Counted from the first letter of the stretch, positions 25,164-34,783 are shown. The stretch is DNA of 53,156 bases from Pseudomonas cuatrocienegasensis (GCF_900110925.1 NZ_FOFP01000024.1:1-53156), one strand, 5' to 3'. Translations and numbers: made by a program. The notes: a model not told the origin generated them from the letters alone.

Positions 25164-25780
25164 TGCCGGACTGCGTGGTACGCCATCTTGGTTTGGCGGA
25201 TTACCTGCCGACCCTGGAAGCGATGCGTCGCCTGACCGCCGAGCGCGATGAGCACACGCCCGATGAAATCTGGCTGCTGCAACACCCGCACGTGTTCACC
25301 CAGGGGCAGGCCGGCAAGGCCGAGCACCTGCTGGCGCCCGGCGATATTCCCGTGATTCAGGTTGAGCGCGGCGGTCAGGTGACCTACCACGGCCCAGGCC
25401 AGTTGGTGGCCTATCTTATGCTCGATCTGCGCCGTCTGGGCCTGGGCGTGCGTGAGCTGGTGTCGGCCATGGAGCTAAGTCTGGTCGACCTGTTGGCCAG
25501 CTATGGCGTCGAGGCTGCGCCGAAAGCCGATGCTCCGGGAGTCTATGTCAATGGCGAGAAGATCGCGTCGCTGGGCTTGCGGGTGCGCCGCGGCTGCTCG
25601 TTCCATGGCCTGGCGCTCAATGTGGACATGGACATGTCGCCGTTCGCGCGTATCAACCCGTGCGGTTACAGTGGGCTGAAGATGGTCCAACTCAAGGACC
25701 TTCTGGAAACACCCGCCCCGCTAGATGAGGTGGCGCAGCGTCTGGAATTGGCTCTACGCAAACAGTTGGGCTACCCGTAG
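25163..25780 (+). CDS. lipB: Octanoyl-[acyl-carrier-protein]:protein transferase
   Basis: LipB moves the octanoyl group from ACP to lipoyl-domain lysines; LipA then inserts sulfur. The 205-residue protein has the motif HVFTQGQAGKAEHLL, RGGQVTYHGPGQLVAY, the catalytic Lys in NGEKIASLG and the catalytic Cys in INPCGYSGLKMVQL. It starts at GTG 25163 inside the ybeD stop. The TAG stop at 25778-25780 lies within the dispersed palindrome that begins at 25776, so the repeat sets the C-terminus LGYP. lipA is convergent on the other strand. Confidence 0.95.
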   Translation: MPDCVVRHLGLADYLPTLEAMRRLTAERDEHTPDEIWLLQHPHVFTQGQAGKAEHLLAPGDIPVIQVERGGQVTYHGPGQLVAYLMLDLRRLGLGVRELVSAMELSLVDLLASYGVEAAPKADAPGVYVNGEKIASLGLRVRRGCSFHGLALNVDMDMSPFARINPCGYSGLKMVQLKDLLETPAPLDEVAQRLELALRKQLGYP

Positions 25781-25824
25781 GGTGCGCCGTGCGCACCAAC
25801 GCTGGTTGCAGGGCGCACCCTACG
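25776..25824. repeat. Dispersed palindrome, family A (GTAGGGTGCGCC type), full inverted copy
   Basis: CGTAGGGTGCGCC at 25776-25788 pairs with GGCGCACCCTACG at 25812-25824, with an inner GTGCGCAC block. Half-copies occur at 34762, 40633 and 50113. It provides the lipB stop codon. Confidence 0.85.
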
Positions 25825-25848
25825 ACCGTGGGATAGCGCCGCAACGAG

Positions 25849-25876
25849 AAAGGGACGCCGAGACGTCCCTTTTTTA
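25849..25876 (+). terminator. Rho-independent terminator after lipB
   Basis: AAGGGACG and CGTCCCTT form an 8-base stem with a short loop, followed by a run of T residues. It ends the proA-to-lipB direction of transcription; on the other strand the upstream A run makes it possibly bidirectional for lipA. Confidence 0.88.
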
Positions 25877-25894
25877 CGTATGCGTTGCAGGCCT

Positions 25895-25967
25895 GTAGGA
25901 GCGAATTTATTCGCGATAATGTCGTGAGCTTCGCGAATAAAGGCTAGGCGCCCCCTTCGCTCCTACA
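25895..25967. repeat. Dispersed palindrome, family B, 73 bases
   Basis: Runs from GTAGGAGCGAATTTATTCGC to CCTTCGCTCCTAC. It is the element of 13333-13443 turned round, with a shorter middle. It lies between the convergent lipB and lipA genes. Confidence 0.85.
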
Positions 25968-25985
25968 ACCAGCGGTTTGGACCGC

Positions 25986-26021
25986 TGTAGCCTGGGTTAG
26001 CCGAAGGCGTAACCCGGGAGT
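25986..26021 (-). repeat. Dispersed hairpin, family D (GGGTTAGCC...GGCGTAACCC)
   Basis: The stem GGGTTA-GCC / GGC-GTAACCC with a GAA loop stands directly after the lipA stop. This motif recurs in many Pseudomonas genomes from memory. It may help end lipA transcription, though no T run follows. Confidence 0.6.
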
Positions 26022-26023
26022 CG

Positions 26024-27076
<1,053 letters not shown>

Positions 27077-27186
27077 CGGAAAGGGCTCCGGTAGAGGCTC
27101 CGTTGGCGAGGGGCTTTTGGCCGCCGCGCAGTCTACCACAGAAGGTATTCGCACCAACTGTGGCCTGGGTTTAGCCCAGGCCAGGC

Positions 27187-27250
27187 CTAGGGTCTGTTGA
27201 CGTTTCGTTCGCGGCAACGCGGCTCGCGACGAAACGTCAACAGACCCTAG
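27187..27250. repeat. Dispersed palindrome, family C, full 64-base copy
   Basis: Arms CTAGGGTCTGTTGACGTTTC and their mirror ending GTCAACAGACCCTAG are about 26 bases long, with one extra T and an 11-base centre. The right arm provides the TAG stop of sltB3 (27247-27249 on the minus strand). Confidence 0.88.
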
Positions 27251-28551
27251 CGCGTGCGCAGTTGCTGCAGCAGGTTCTCGTCAGGATAGCCATCGGCAGG
27301 CCAGTTCAGTTGCAGCTGCAAGGTACGAATGGCCTTGCGCGTGTTGGCGCCGATGATGCCGTCTGCTGGGCCTGGGTCGAAGCCTTTGGCGGCGAGGCGC
27401 TCTTGCAGTTCGATGCGCTCACTACGGCCGAGCTGGCGATCATCGCGCGGCCAGGCGGCCTGAACGCTGTCGCCACCGCGCAGGGCATCGGACAGCAGAC
27501 CAATAGCCAGGGCATAGGAGGTGGAGTTGTTGTAACGCAGGATGCTGCGGAAGTTGCTCTGCAGCAGGAACGCCGGCCCGCGATGGCCGGCCGGCAGCAT
27601 CAGCGTGGCCAGGGTGTCGTCGGCCGCCTGCGGGTGGTTCTGGCTATAGGGTGTGACTCCCAGGGCTCGCCACTCGGCGACGCTACGGCGCACCTCCGGG
27701 TCGGCCAAGGCGTAATCGAAGCCTTGCGGCAGGCGCACTTCATAACCCCAGGATTGCCCACTCTGCCAGCCGGAGCTTTGCAGGTAGTGGGCTGCAGAAG
27801 CCAGGGCGTCGCTTGCGGAGTTCCACAGGTCGCGCTTGCCGTCACCGTCAAAGTCTACGGCATGTTCGTTGTAGGTGGTGGGCATGAACTGGGTCTGGCC
27901 CATGGCGCCGGCCCAGGAACCGACCAGGCGTTCCGGGCTGATGTCGCCATGCTGGAGGATCTGTAGCACCGCCAGTAGCTGGCTGCGCCAGAAGGCCTGG
28001 CGGCGGCCTTCGTAGGCCAGGGTAGCCAGGGAGCGCACCACGTTATGGGTGCCGATATTGCCGCCGAAGTTACTCTCCAGGCCCCAGATCGCCACCAGTA
28101 TTTCACTGGCCACGCCGTAGCGTTGTTCGATACGGCTCAGGTCGCCACGCTGTTGCACCAGCAGCACGCGGCCACGGTTGATGCGTGTCTGCGAAACCGC
28201 GCCATCCAGGTACTCCCAGACGGGGCGGGTGAACTCCGGCTGGCTGCTGTCGGCCTTGAGCACATCCGGGTTGGGCACGACGCCGGCGAAGGCGCGGTCG
28301 AACAGGGCGGGGTCGATACCGGCAGCGATCGCATCACTGCGCAGCAGCGTGCGCCATTCCTCGAAACTGAGCGCTGGTGTCTCAATCGGGGGTGGGGTCG
28401 GGGTGGCTACAGCGGCCGTGGCGGTGGCACCTGGCGCCGCTTGCGGCGTTGTAGTCAGCGCCTGGGCGGGTGTGTCGGCACAGGCCGTCAACAGCAGCAG
28501 AAGGCTGGCACTGGCCGTGTGGCTCAGGCGGCGGGAGAACAGGTTGGACAT
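27247..28551 (-). CDS. sltB3: Lytic murein transglycosylase with peptidoglycan-binding domain (SltB3-like)
   Basis: The 434-residue lipoprotein has lipobox LLTAC (Cys24), a Thr/Pro/Ala-rich linker, an MltB-type catalytic domain with Glu in AIWGLESNFGGNIGTHNV and GSWAGAMGQTQFMPTTYNEHAVDFDGDGKRDLW, and a C-terminal PG_binding_1 domain (about 370-434, LQERLAAKGFDPGPADGIIGANT). It cleaves glycan strands at the outer-membrane face of the wall. The position beside arfA and holA matches P. aeruginosa SltB3. The C-terminal residues RTR and the stop are set by the edge of the palindromic repeat at 27187-27250. Confidence 0.93.
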   Translation of the reverse strand: MSNLFSRRLSHTASASLLLLLTACADTPAQALTTTPQAAPGATATAAVATPTPPPIETPALSFEEWRTLLRSDAIAAGIDPALFDRAFAGVVPNPDVLKADSSQPEFTRPVWEYLDGAVSQTRINRGRVLLVQQRGDLSRIEQRYGVASEILVAIWGLESNFGGNIGTHNVVRSLATLAYEGRRQAFWRSQLLAVLQILQHGDISPERLVGSWAGAMGQTQFMPTTYNEHAVDFDGDGKRDLWNSASDALASAAHYLQSSGWQSGQSWGYEVRLPQGFDYALADPEVRRSVAEWRALGVTPYSQNHPQAADDTLATLMLPAGHRGPAFLLQSNFRSILRYNNSTSYALAIGLLSDALRGGDSVQAAWPRDDRQLGRSERIELQERLAAKGFDPGPADGIIGANTRKAIRTLQLQLNWPADGYPDENLLQQLRTR

Positions 28552-28623
28552 GGTGGTCTCAGCACATTTTGCAGGCCGCTACCATAGCACGGATGAGGCG
28601 CCATGCGGGCTGTAGCGGGGTTT

Positions 28624-28779
28624 TCAGGCCGCCATAACGACCGAAGCCTCCCAGTTACGGGAGGCTTCGCGGCGGTAGCTGCCTTTACCTTTGGCGGGTT
28701 TTTCCTGTCGCGCGCGAAACAGCGGCTGGGCGATCAGGGATTTGGCCTTGTTCGGCCGGGTGCGCTTGGATGAGGGCAT
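28624..28779 (-). CDS. arfA: Alternative ribosome-rescue factor A
   Basis: This 51-residue ORF starts at ATG 28779. It reads MPSSKRTRPNKAKSLIAQPL then FRARQEKPAKGKGSYRR, the conserved ArfA core: basic, with the NKAKSLIAQPLF and KGKGSYRR motifs. ArfA enters stalled nonstop ribosomes and recruits release factor 2 when trans-translation fails. A long hairpin lies inside codons 37-46, before the stop, as expected for an mRNA that is cut to a nonstop form and hence kept low by tmRNA. After the hairpin the reading frame still encodes ASVVMAA-like hydrophobic residues, which in E. coli make full-length ArfA unstable. It lies between sltB3 and holA. Confidence 0.93.
   Translation of the reverse strand: MPSSKRTRPNKAKSLIAQPLFRARQEKPAKGKGSYRREASRNWEASVVMAA
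28642..28669 (-). promoter_or_regulatory. In-ORF hairpin of arfA (RNase III-type cleavage site)
   Basis: CGAAGCCTCCC and GGGAGGCTTCG form a perfect 11-base stem with a 6-base loop inside the arfA coding region. No T run follows, so this looks like the RNase III-processed type rather than a terminator. Cleavage would leave a nonstop mRNA. Confidence 0.85.
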
Positions 28780-28844
28780 GGTATGACTCCTGGGGTGGTG
28801 CGTTCAGGGTTGTGCATGGTCAGACCGGAGAAACCGCGGACGGT

Positions 28845-29891
28845 TCAGGCGTCGCGTTCGCCGGCAATCGCCAGGCGTTGCCCGGTGATGCTCAGGGTCA
28901 GCAGCGCCAGTGCATTCCAGGGGTCGCCGACGGCCTGACCCTTGATCTGCGCATCGATGCGCTGGGCATCTTGCAGCAGCAGTGCCCAGCGACTCGCAGT
29001 GTGCCGCTGCAGGGCCTTGCTGACCAGAGGGCGCCGTTTGTCCCAGACCGGTGGGCGAGCGCTGCTGAAGGCTTTTTCCAGGGGGATGCCCTGGGCAAAT
29101 TGCTGGGCGATACCGGCCAGCAGGCGTATTTCGCGGGCCAGGGCCCAGAGGATGACCGGCGGCTCGACCCCTTCACCGCGCAAGCCTTCGAGCATGCGCA
29201 GGGCATGGGCAGCCTCGCCGTTGAGGGCGGCATCGATCAGGCCGAAGACGTCGAAGCGCGCACTGTCGGCAACCGAGGCGTGCACGGTGTTGGCGTCGAT
29301 CTGGTTGCCATCGGCCAGCAGCTTTAGTTTTTCGATTTCCTGGGCAGCGGCCAGCAGGTTGCCCTCTACGCGCACGGCGATCATGTCCACGGCTTCCTGG
29401 CTGGCGCTCAGACCGGCCTGGCTCAGGCGTTGGCGGATCCACTGCGGTAGCTGGTGGGCATCCACCGGCCAGATCTGGATAAACTGGCTGTGCGGGCCTT
29501 CGATCAGCGCCTTGGCCCACTTGCTCTTCTGGGTGCTGCCATCGAGCTTGGGCAGGCTGATCAGCAGCACCGTGTCTTCGGGCGGGCGGGCCAGGTATTC
29601 AAGCAGGGCAGCGGCCCCCTTGTCGCCGGGTTTGCCCGATGGCAGGCGCAGTTCGAGCAGGCGCTTGTCGGCGAACAGCGACATGCTGGCGCCGGCCTGC
29701 AGCAGGTTGCCCCAGTCGAAGTTGGCTTCGGCGTTGAACACCTGGCGTTCGCTGAACTGCTGCTCACGCGTAGCGGCGCGGATGGCGTCACAGACTTCCT
29801 GGCACAGCAGGGCTTCGTCACCGCTGACCACGTAGACGCAGGCGAGCGCACCTTGCAGGTGCTTGCCGAGTTGGGCGGGGTTGAGTTTCAT
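28845..29891 (-). CDS. holA: DNA polymerase III subunit delta
   Basis: Delta is the wrench of the clamp loader that opens the beta sliding clamp. The 348-residue protein has the expected layout: an N-terminal degenerate AAA+ domain starting MKLNPAQLGKHLQGALACVYVVSGDEALL, the clamp-contacting segment near residues 68-78 (ASMSLFADKRLLELRLPS), and C-terminal helical domains including VILWALAREIRLLAG. lptE is 43 bases upstream on the same strand with a GC-rich hairpin between (29907-29929), and leuS precedes it, matching the conserved leuS-lptE-holA order. Confidence 0.95.
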   Translation of the reverse strand: MKLNPAQLGKHLQGALACVYVVSGDEALLCQEVCDAIRAATREQQFSERQVFNAEANFDWGNLLQAGASMSLFADKRLLELRLPSGKPGDKGAAALLEYLARPPEDTVLLISLPKLDGSTQKSKWAKALIEGPHSQFIQIWPVDAHQLPQWIRQRLSQAGLSASQEAVDMIAVRVEGNLLAAAQEIEKLKLLADGNQIDANTVHASVADSARFDVFGLIDAALNGEAAHALRMLEGLRGEGVEPPVILWALAREIRLLAGIAQQFAQGIPLEKAFSSARPPVWDKRRPLVSKALQRHTASRWALLLQDAQRIDAQIKGQAVGDPWNALALLTLSITGQRLAIAGERDA

Positions 29892-29906
29892 CAGGCTTCA
29901 GCGCAG

Positions 29907-29929
29907 CGGGGCCGCATCAGGCGGCCCCG
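29907..29929 (-). other. Intercistronic hairpin between lptE and holA
   Basis: CGGGGCCGC and GCGGCCCCG form a 9-base stem with a 5-base loop. No T run follows on the minus strand, so it may stabilise or process the mRNA rather than terminate it. Confidence 0.55.
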
Positions 29930-29934
29930 TTGGA

Positions 29935-30540
29935 TCACGGGCGCGGCAGTTCGATAGGCGACTGCTGCGGCTGGGCAGCCTCACGCTGGCGTGCGGCTTC
30001 CAGGGCGTCGGCTTCTGCTTGGGCCTTGGCTTCGGCGGTCTGCTGCAGGGTGTCCAGCTGGGCCGGCGTGATCTGCCGCAGGCGTTGGGCCAGTTGCTGT
30101 ACCAGGTCGCGGCGCATCTCACTGCGTACTTGGTTGGCTTCCTGGTCGGAGCCGATCAGGTTGTTACCGTCCTGGTTATAGATGCCCTGGACTTCGATGC
30201 TGTTGCTCATCAGCAGCAGGTTCTTGGCGCCGCGGATCTCGTAGTCGAGTGTGGTGGTCAGCTGGTACTCGGCGCTGCGGGCGGCGCTGGTGTAGCTGGC
30301 GGTACGCTGGGTTTCCTGCTCGCGGGCCAGAAACAACTTGTATTCGGCGCCTGGGTAGACGCGTACATCGTTGGCTTCGAGCACCTGGGTGAGCTGGGTG
30401 ACGGTGTCGCCATAGGCATTGCGGGCGCTGACGTCGAGTTCTTTGAGGGCGAACTCGATGTCACCCGTGCCGCGCAGCTGGAAGCCGCAGGCGCCGAGCA
30501 GTGCGGCGAGGCCGATTACCAACAGGTTCCGTTTGATCAT
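29935..30540 (-). CDS. lptE: LPS-assembly lipoprotein LptE
   Basis: LptE plugs the outer-membrane LPS translocon LptD. The 201-residue product has lipobox LLGAC (Cys18) followed by GFQLRGTGDIEFALKELDV, the family's opening. The remainder is the alpha/beta LptE fold, ending in an Ala/Gln-rich helical tail (about 155-195, QTAEAKAQAEADALEAARQ) that may form a coiled coil and is longer than in E. coli. It sits in the usual leuS-lptE-holA series, 58 bases after leuS. Confidence 0.94.
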   Translation of the reverse strand: MIKRNLLVIGLAALLGACGFQLRGTGDIEFALKELDVSARNAYGDTVTQLTQVLEANDVRVYPGAEYKLFLAREQETQRTASYTSAARSAEYQLTTTLDYEIRGAKNLLLMSNSIEVQGIYNQDGNNLIGSDQEANQVRSEMRRDLVQQLAQRLRQITPAQLDTLQQTAEAKAQAEADALEAARQREAAQPQQSPIELPRP

Positions 30541-30598
30541 TTTTCAGTATCCCCTAGTCGAACTTCCTGGCGCGTCCGGAGGGGCGCGCCGGGCCTAA

Positions 30599-33205
30599 TC
30601 AGTTGGCGACGATATTAACCAGCTTGCCGGGCACCACAATCACTTTGCGGATGCTCAGCCCTTCGGTGAAACGCAGCACGTTCTCGTTGACCCGTGCGGC
30701 GGCCTCGATTTCTTCGCGGCTGGCGCTGGCCGGCATGTCGATCTGTCCACGCAGCTTGCCATTGACCTGCACCACCAGGGTCAGGTTGTCCTGCACCAGG
30801 GCGCTGTCGTCGACTGCCGGCCAGGCGGCGTCGATGATCACGTCCTCATGGCCCAGCTCCTGCCACAGTTCGTGGCTGATATGCGGGGTGATCGGGGCGA
30901 GCAGCAGCGCCACGGTTTCCAGCCCTTCCTGGAGCAGGGCGCGATCCTGCGCGCTGTCCTGGGCTGCCTTTTCCAGCACGTTCATCAGGGTCATCACCTG
31001 GGCGATGGCGGTGTTGAATTTGTGGTGCTGGCCAATATCCTGGGTCGCTTGGCGAATCGCTTGGTGTATGGCGCGGCGCACGTCTTTCTGTACGTCGCTC
31101 AGGCTGGCTGTATCCAGTGCCGCGGGCAGACCTTTGCCGACATGCCCGTGGGCCAGACGCCAGACACGGCGCAGGAAGCGGTTGGCGCCTTCGATGCCGG
31201 CGTCGGACCATTCGCAGCTCATGTCAGGCGGCGAGGCGAACATCATGAACAGGCGGCAGGTGTCGGCGCCGTAGGCATCAATCATCGCCTGCGGGTCGAC
31301 GCCGTTGTTCTTCGACTTGGACATCTTTTCGGTGCCACCGATTTCCACCGGCAGGCCGTCGCTCGCCAGTTTGGCGGCGATGACCTTGCCCTTGGCGTCG
31401 CGCTCGATCTCGACGTCGGCCGGGTTGAACCAGTCCTTGCCGCCGTTTTCCAGCACGCGGTAGTAAGTCTCGGCGACGACCATGCCCTGGGTCAGCAGGT
31501 TCTTGAACGGCTCATCGGACGACAGCAAGCCTTCATCGCGCATCAGCTTGTGGAAGAAGCGCGCGTAGAGCAGGTGCAGGATGGCGTGTTCGATGCCGCC
31601 GATGTACTGATCCACCGGCAACCAGTGGTTGGCGGCGGCCGGGTCGACCATGCCGCCGGTGTAGTGCGGCGAGGCGTAGCGGGCGAAGTACCAGGACGAT
31701 TCCACGAAGGTGTCCATGGTGTCGGTTTCGCGCTTGGCCGGGGCGCCGCATTGCGGGCAGCTGCATTCGTAGAATTCGGGCATGCGCGCCAAAGGCGAGC
31801 CGGCGCCGTCGGGCACCACGTCTTCGGGCAGTACGACCGGCAACTGGTCTTCCGGCACCGGCACGTCACCGCAGCTCTCGCAGTGCACGATCGGGATCGG
31901 GCAGCCCCAGTAGCGCTGGCGGCTGATGCCCCAGTCGCGCAGGCGGAACTGGGTGCGCGATTTGCCGAGGTGTTTTTTCAGCAGGGCGACTTCAATGGCG
32001 TCGAAGGCGCCGACGAAGTCCAGGCCGTCGAATTCGCCGGAATTGATCAGCGTGCCGTGCTCGCCATAGGCGGCCTGCCACTCGCTGCCGACTTCATCGC
32101 CGGCGCTGGTGCGTACCACGGCCTTGATCGGCAACTGGTACTTGCTGGCGAACTCGAAGTCGCGTTCGTCGTGGGCCGGGACTGCCATTACCGCGCCGTC
32201 GCCGTAGTGCATCAACACGTAGTTGGCGACCCACACCGGCAGCTTGTCGCCAGTCAGTGGGTGTTCGACGAACAGCGGCGTCGGCATGCCGCGTTTTTCC
32301 TGGGTGGCGACGTCGGCTTCGGCCACGCTGCCACTCTTGCATTCGTCGATAAAGGCTTGCAGCTCAGGGTTGCCTTGCGCCGCCAGGGTGGCCAGCGGAT
32401 GCTCGGCGGCCACTGCGACATAGGTCGCGCCCATCAGGGTGTCGGGGCGGGTGGTGAAGACATTGAGCTTGCCGGCGCTGCCGATGCTGGCGACGTCGTA
32501 GGGGAAGCTGACTTCCATGCCGCGGGATTTGCCGATCCAGTTGCGCTGCATGGTCTTGACCTGTTCCGGCCAGCCATCGAGATCGTCCAGGCTACTCAGC
32601 AGCTCTTCCGCGTAGGCGGTGATCTTGAAGTAGTACATGGGGATTTCGCGCTTCTCGATCACCGCGCCACTGCGCCAGCCGCGCCCGTCGATGACCTGCT
32701 CGTTGGCCAGCACGGTCTGGTCGACCGGGTCCCAGTTGACGGTGCCGTTCTTGCGGTAGATCACGCCTTTTTCGAACAGGCGGGTGAACAGCCATTGTTC
32801 CCAGCGGTAGTAATCCGGCTTGCAGGTGGTGACTTCGCGCGTCCAGTCGATGGCCAGGCCCAGCGACTTGAGCTGGGTCTTCATGTAGGCGATGTTTTCG
32901 TAGGTCCACTTGGCCGGGGCGACGTTGTTCTTCATCGCGGCGTTTTCTGCCGGCATGCCGAACGCATCCCAGCCCATCGGCTGCAGCACGTTCTTGCCGA
33001 GCATGCGCTGGTAACGGGAAATCACGTCACCGATGGTGTAGTTGCGCACGTGGCCCATGTGCAGCTTGCCGCTCGGGTAGGGGAACATCGACAGGCAATA
33101 GAACGTCTCCTTGCCGGGCTGCTCGCTCACTACAAAGGATTTCTGCGCGTCCCAGTGGGACTGCGCGGCGGCTTCGATTTCGCGTGGCTGATACTGTTCG
33201 TGCAT
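30599..33205 (-). CDS. leuS: Leucyl-tRNA synthetase
   Basis: LeuRS charges tRNA-Leu and edits mischarged products. The 868-residue protein is full length. The class I HIGH motif appears as KLHMGHVRNY near residue 49, the KMSKS loop as EKMSKSKNN. A CP1 editing domain lies between, with the conserved TTRPDTLMGATYVAVAAEHPL. A Cys-rich zinc-like segment is seen around CESCGDVPVP and CSCPQCGAPAKRETDTMDTF. The ATG at 33205 gives the standard start MHEQYQPREIE; the 28 upstream codons are not conserved. The long open frame on the opposite strand is a GC-bias shadow. Confidence 0.97.
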   Translation of the reverse strand: MHEQYQPREIEAAAQSHWDAQKSFVVSEQPGKETFYCLSMFPYPSGKLHMGHVRNYTIGDVISRYQRMLGKNVLQPMGWDAFGMPAENAAMKNNVAPAKWTYENIAYMKTQLKSLGLAIDWTREVTTCKPDYYRWEQWLFTRLFEKGVIYRKNGTVNWDPVDQTVLANEQVIDGRGWRSGAVIEKREIPMYYFKITAYAEELLSSLDDLDGWPEQVKTMQRNWIGKSRGMEVSFPYDVASIGSAGKLNVFTTRPDTLMGATYVAVAAEHPLATLAAQGNPELQAFIDECKSGSVAEADVATQEKRGMPTPLFVEHPLTGDKLPVWVANYVLMHYGDGAVMAVPAHDERDFEFASKYQLPIKAVVRTSAGDEVGSEWQAAYGEHGTLINSGEFDGLDFVGAFDAIEVALLKKHLGKSRTQFRLRDWGISRQRYWGCPIPIVHCESCGDVPVPEDQLPVVLPEDVVPDGAGSPLARMPEFYECSCPQCGAPAKRETDTMDTFVESSWYFARYASPHYTGGMVDPAAANHWLPVDQYIGGIEHAILHLLYARFFHKLMRDEGLLSSDEPFKNLLTQGMVVAETYYRVLENGGKDWFNPADVEIERDAKGKVIAAKLASDGLPVEIGGTEKMSKSKNNGVDPQAMIDAYGADTCRLFMMFASPPDMSCEWSDAGIEGANRFLRRVWRLAHGHVGKGLPAALDTASLSDVQKDVRRAIHQAIRQATQDIGQHHKFNTAIAQVMTLMNVLEKAAQDSAQDRALLQEGLETVALLLAPITPHISHELWQELGHEDVIIDAAWPAVDDSALVQDNLTLVVQVNGKLRGQIDMPASASREEIEAAARVNENVLRFTEGLSIRKVIVVPGKLVNIVAN

Positions 33206-33531
33206 GGCTACTTGCGCTAGGTGTGAGGGGCTTACACAGGGCGTGTCGGGCTGTCGACGTTCGAGTAGCGGGCGAGGTGCCGGAGGCATGGATGGCAGCG
33301 CCGATCATTGATCGACAGGGCTGCAGGCCGGCTCCCGCCTGTGCTCGTGGCGCGTTCGCACGGCCTGTTCGGGAAACGCCGTAGCATACATGACCCCCCT
33401 TGATGGAGGGAAACTCTGATTGTTGCCTGGGCTACATCTGCCGCCGTCTGTCGCAGCAGCCTCCTGCAGTGGAGGCGAGCGCTAAGCTTGTAGTGGGGGC
33501 GCATTGCGGTGGCCCCAGGCGAGGTAGAGAC
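33206..33531. other. Divergent intergenic region between leuS and the YbeL-like gene
   Basis: About 326 bases should contain the leuS promoter and leader on one strand and the promoter of the YbeL-like gene on the other. I see GC-rich short hairpins such as CTCCTGCAGTGGAG at 33461-33474 but no convincing -10/-35 pair and no gene. No amino-acid leader peptide with Leu codons was recognised. Confidence 0.5.
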
Positions 33532-33939
33532 ATGGCCGATGGTCAGCGAAAAGAGGCAGGCGAGGGCGTTTACGAGCGTCTGCTGCAGCGTCTTGCTCTG
33601 GCCCTCGATGAAGCGGACAGTTTGCGTGGCTTGTCCAGTGTGCCGCCTGGCGAGATGGAGCTGCGTGACCTTACCTCGGCAGAGCTGCAGTTGATTCGTG
33701 CCTACCTGGACCGCGACCTGAGCTGGTTGCGGGGCTGGCATGCGGCGGCGGAGGAGTTGGCGCAGATCAGTCGTACCGCCGAGCTACCCAGCGTCATTCC
33801 GGCCCCCGTCGTCCATGGGCAGCGCCTGGAACTCTGCTGCGCGCTGTGCGAAGCACCTGCCGACTGGCATCCGGGCCTGGGCGTGCTGGCCTGTGGCGCC
33901 TGCGGAGCAAAGCTGTTTCGTGCTCGCCCGCCGGGCTAA
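33532..33939 (+). CDS. Zinc-ribbon protein, YbeL/DUF1451-like
   Basis: The 135-residue protein has an N-terminal helical part, MADGQRKEAGEGVYERLLQRL, typical of the YbeL/DUF1451 family. A C-terminal zinc ribbon follows, with two CxxC knuckles in LCCALCEAPADW and LACGACGAKLF. The function is unknown. Location next to leuS is shared with E. coli ybeL. GAGG lies 5-9 bases before the ATG at 33532, and the frame upstream to 33400 has no family similarity. The ElyC-like gene follows after 38 bases. Confidence 0.85.
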   Translation: MADGQRKEAGEGVYERLLQRLALALDEADSLRGLSSVPPGEMELRDLTSAELQLIRAYLDRDLSWLRGWHAAAEELAQISRTAELPSVIPAPVVHGQRLELCCALCEAPADWHPGLGVLACGACGAKLFRARPPG

Positions 33940-33977
33940 TGAGCGGCTAGGCTATGGCACCTTGCCCGGAGGCGCCC

Positions 33978-34745
33978 ATGCCGATTCGCTACATCCTCAA
34001 ACAGCTATTTATGCCGCCTGGCGTGCTGCTGCTCCTGTTGTTGCTGGCCTGGTGGCTACGCCGACGGGCACCGCGGCTGGCAGCCTGCTGTTTTGTGGCG
34101 GGGTTGGGTGGGTTGTGGCTGCTCAGCTTGCCAGTGACGGTGGAAGCCCTGGCCCGCTATCTGGAGCGCGAACCCGTACTCGCCACCAGCGCCTGGCCAC
34201 AGCTTGCACAGCAGGCCGAGGTGATCGTGGTGCTAGGTGGCGGACGTGAGCGCGATGATCCGGCCTGGGGTGGCGATCAACCGAGCGCCCTGGCACTCGA
34301 GCGGATTCGCTACGCCGCGCGCCTGGCCAAGGCGTCCGGCTTGCCGTTGTTGACCAGCGGCGGTCTGCACTATGGTCAGCCGCCCAGTGAGGCGGACCTG
34401 GCCGCCGAGGTCCTGGCCACGGATTTTGGTCTGGCCACACGCTGGCGTGAGTCACACAGCCGCACGACCTGGGAAAACGCGGTAAACAGCGCGGCGCTGC
34501 TGCGCGAGGCCGGCATTCAGCGGGTGGTGCTGGTCACCCAGGCCTGGCATATGCCGCGAGCGCGTTGGTGTTTCGAGCAGGCCGGGCTGACGGTCGTCCC
34601 GGCACCCATGGGCATGCTCGGTGTGGCCAATGGTCGCCCGGCAGGTGGTTGGCTGCCGGAAGGGCGCGCGCTGTGGCAGAGCACGCTGCTGCTCAATGAA
34701 CTGGCAGGCGCCGTGCTTTACCCGTGGCTATACAGCACGGACTGA
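33978..34745 (+). CDS. ElyC/YdcF-family membrane protein (DUF218)
   Basis: The 255-residue protein has two N-terminal membrane helices (about 12-60) and a DUF218 domain, with VIVVLGGGRERDD, LALERIRYAARLAKASGLPLLTSGG, RWRESHSRTTWENAVNSAALL and VVLVTQAWHMPRARWCFEQAGL. In E. coli ElyC maintains peptidoglycan and undecaprenyl-phosphate metabolism at low temperature; similar function here is an inference. A GGAGG Shine-Dalgarno stands 6 bases before the ATG at 33978. A family A repeat lies 17 bases past the stop. Confidence 0.9.
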   Translation: MPIRYILKQLFMPPGVLLLLLLLAWWLRRRAPRLAACCFVAGLGGLWLLSLPVTVEALARYLEREPVLATSAWPQLAQQAEVIVVLGGGRERDDPAWGGDQPSALALERIRYAARLAKASGLPLLTSGGLHYGQPPSEADLAAEVLATDFGLATRWRESHSRTTWENAVNSAALLREAGIQRVVLVTQAWHMPRARWCFEQAGLTVVPAPMGMLGVANGRPAGGWLPEGRALWQSTLLLNELAGAVLYPWLYSTD

Positions 34746-34761
34746 GCCGTACATACAGTCA

Positions 34762-34783
34762 GTAGGGTGCCCCGTGCGCACCA
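34762..34783 (+). repeat. Dispersed repeat, family A, half copy
   Basis: GTAGGGTGCCCCGTGCGCAC is one mismatch from the copies at 25777 and 50113. It lies between the convergent elyC-like and lnt genes. Confidence 0.75.

Noticed and set aside
30848..33220. A 790-codon open frame antisense to leuS
   Set aside because: It mirrors leuS, whose motifs are all intact. Long antisense frames are expected at this GC content and it has no recognisable domain.
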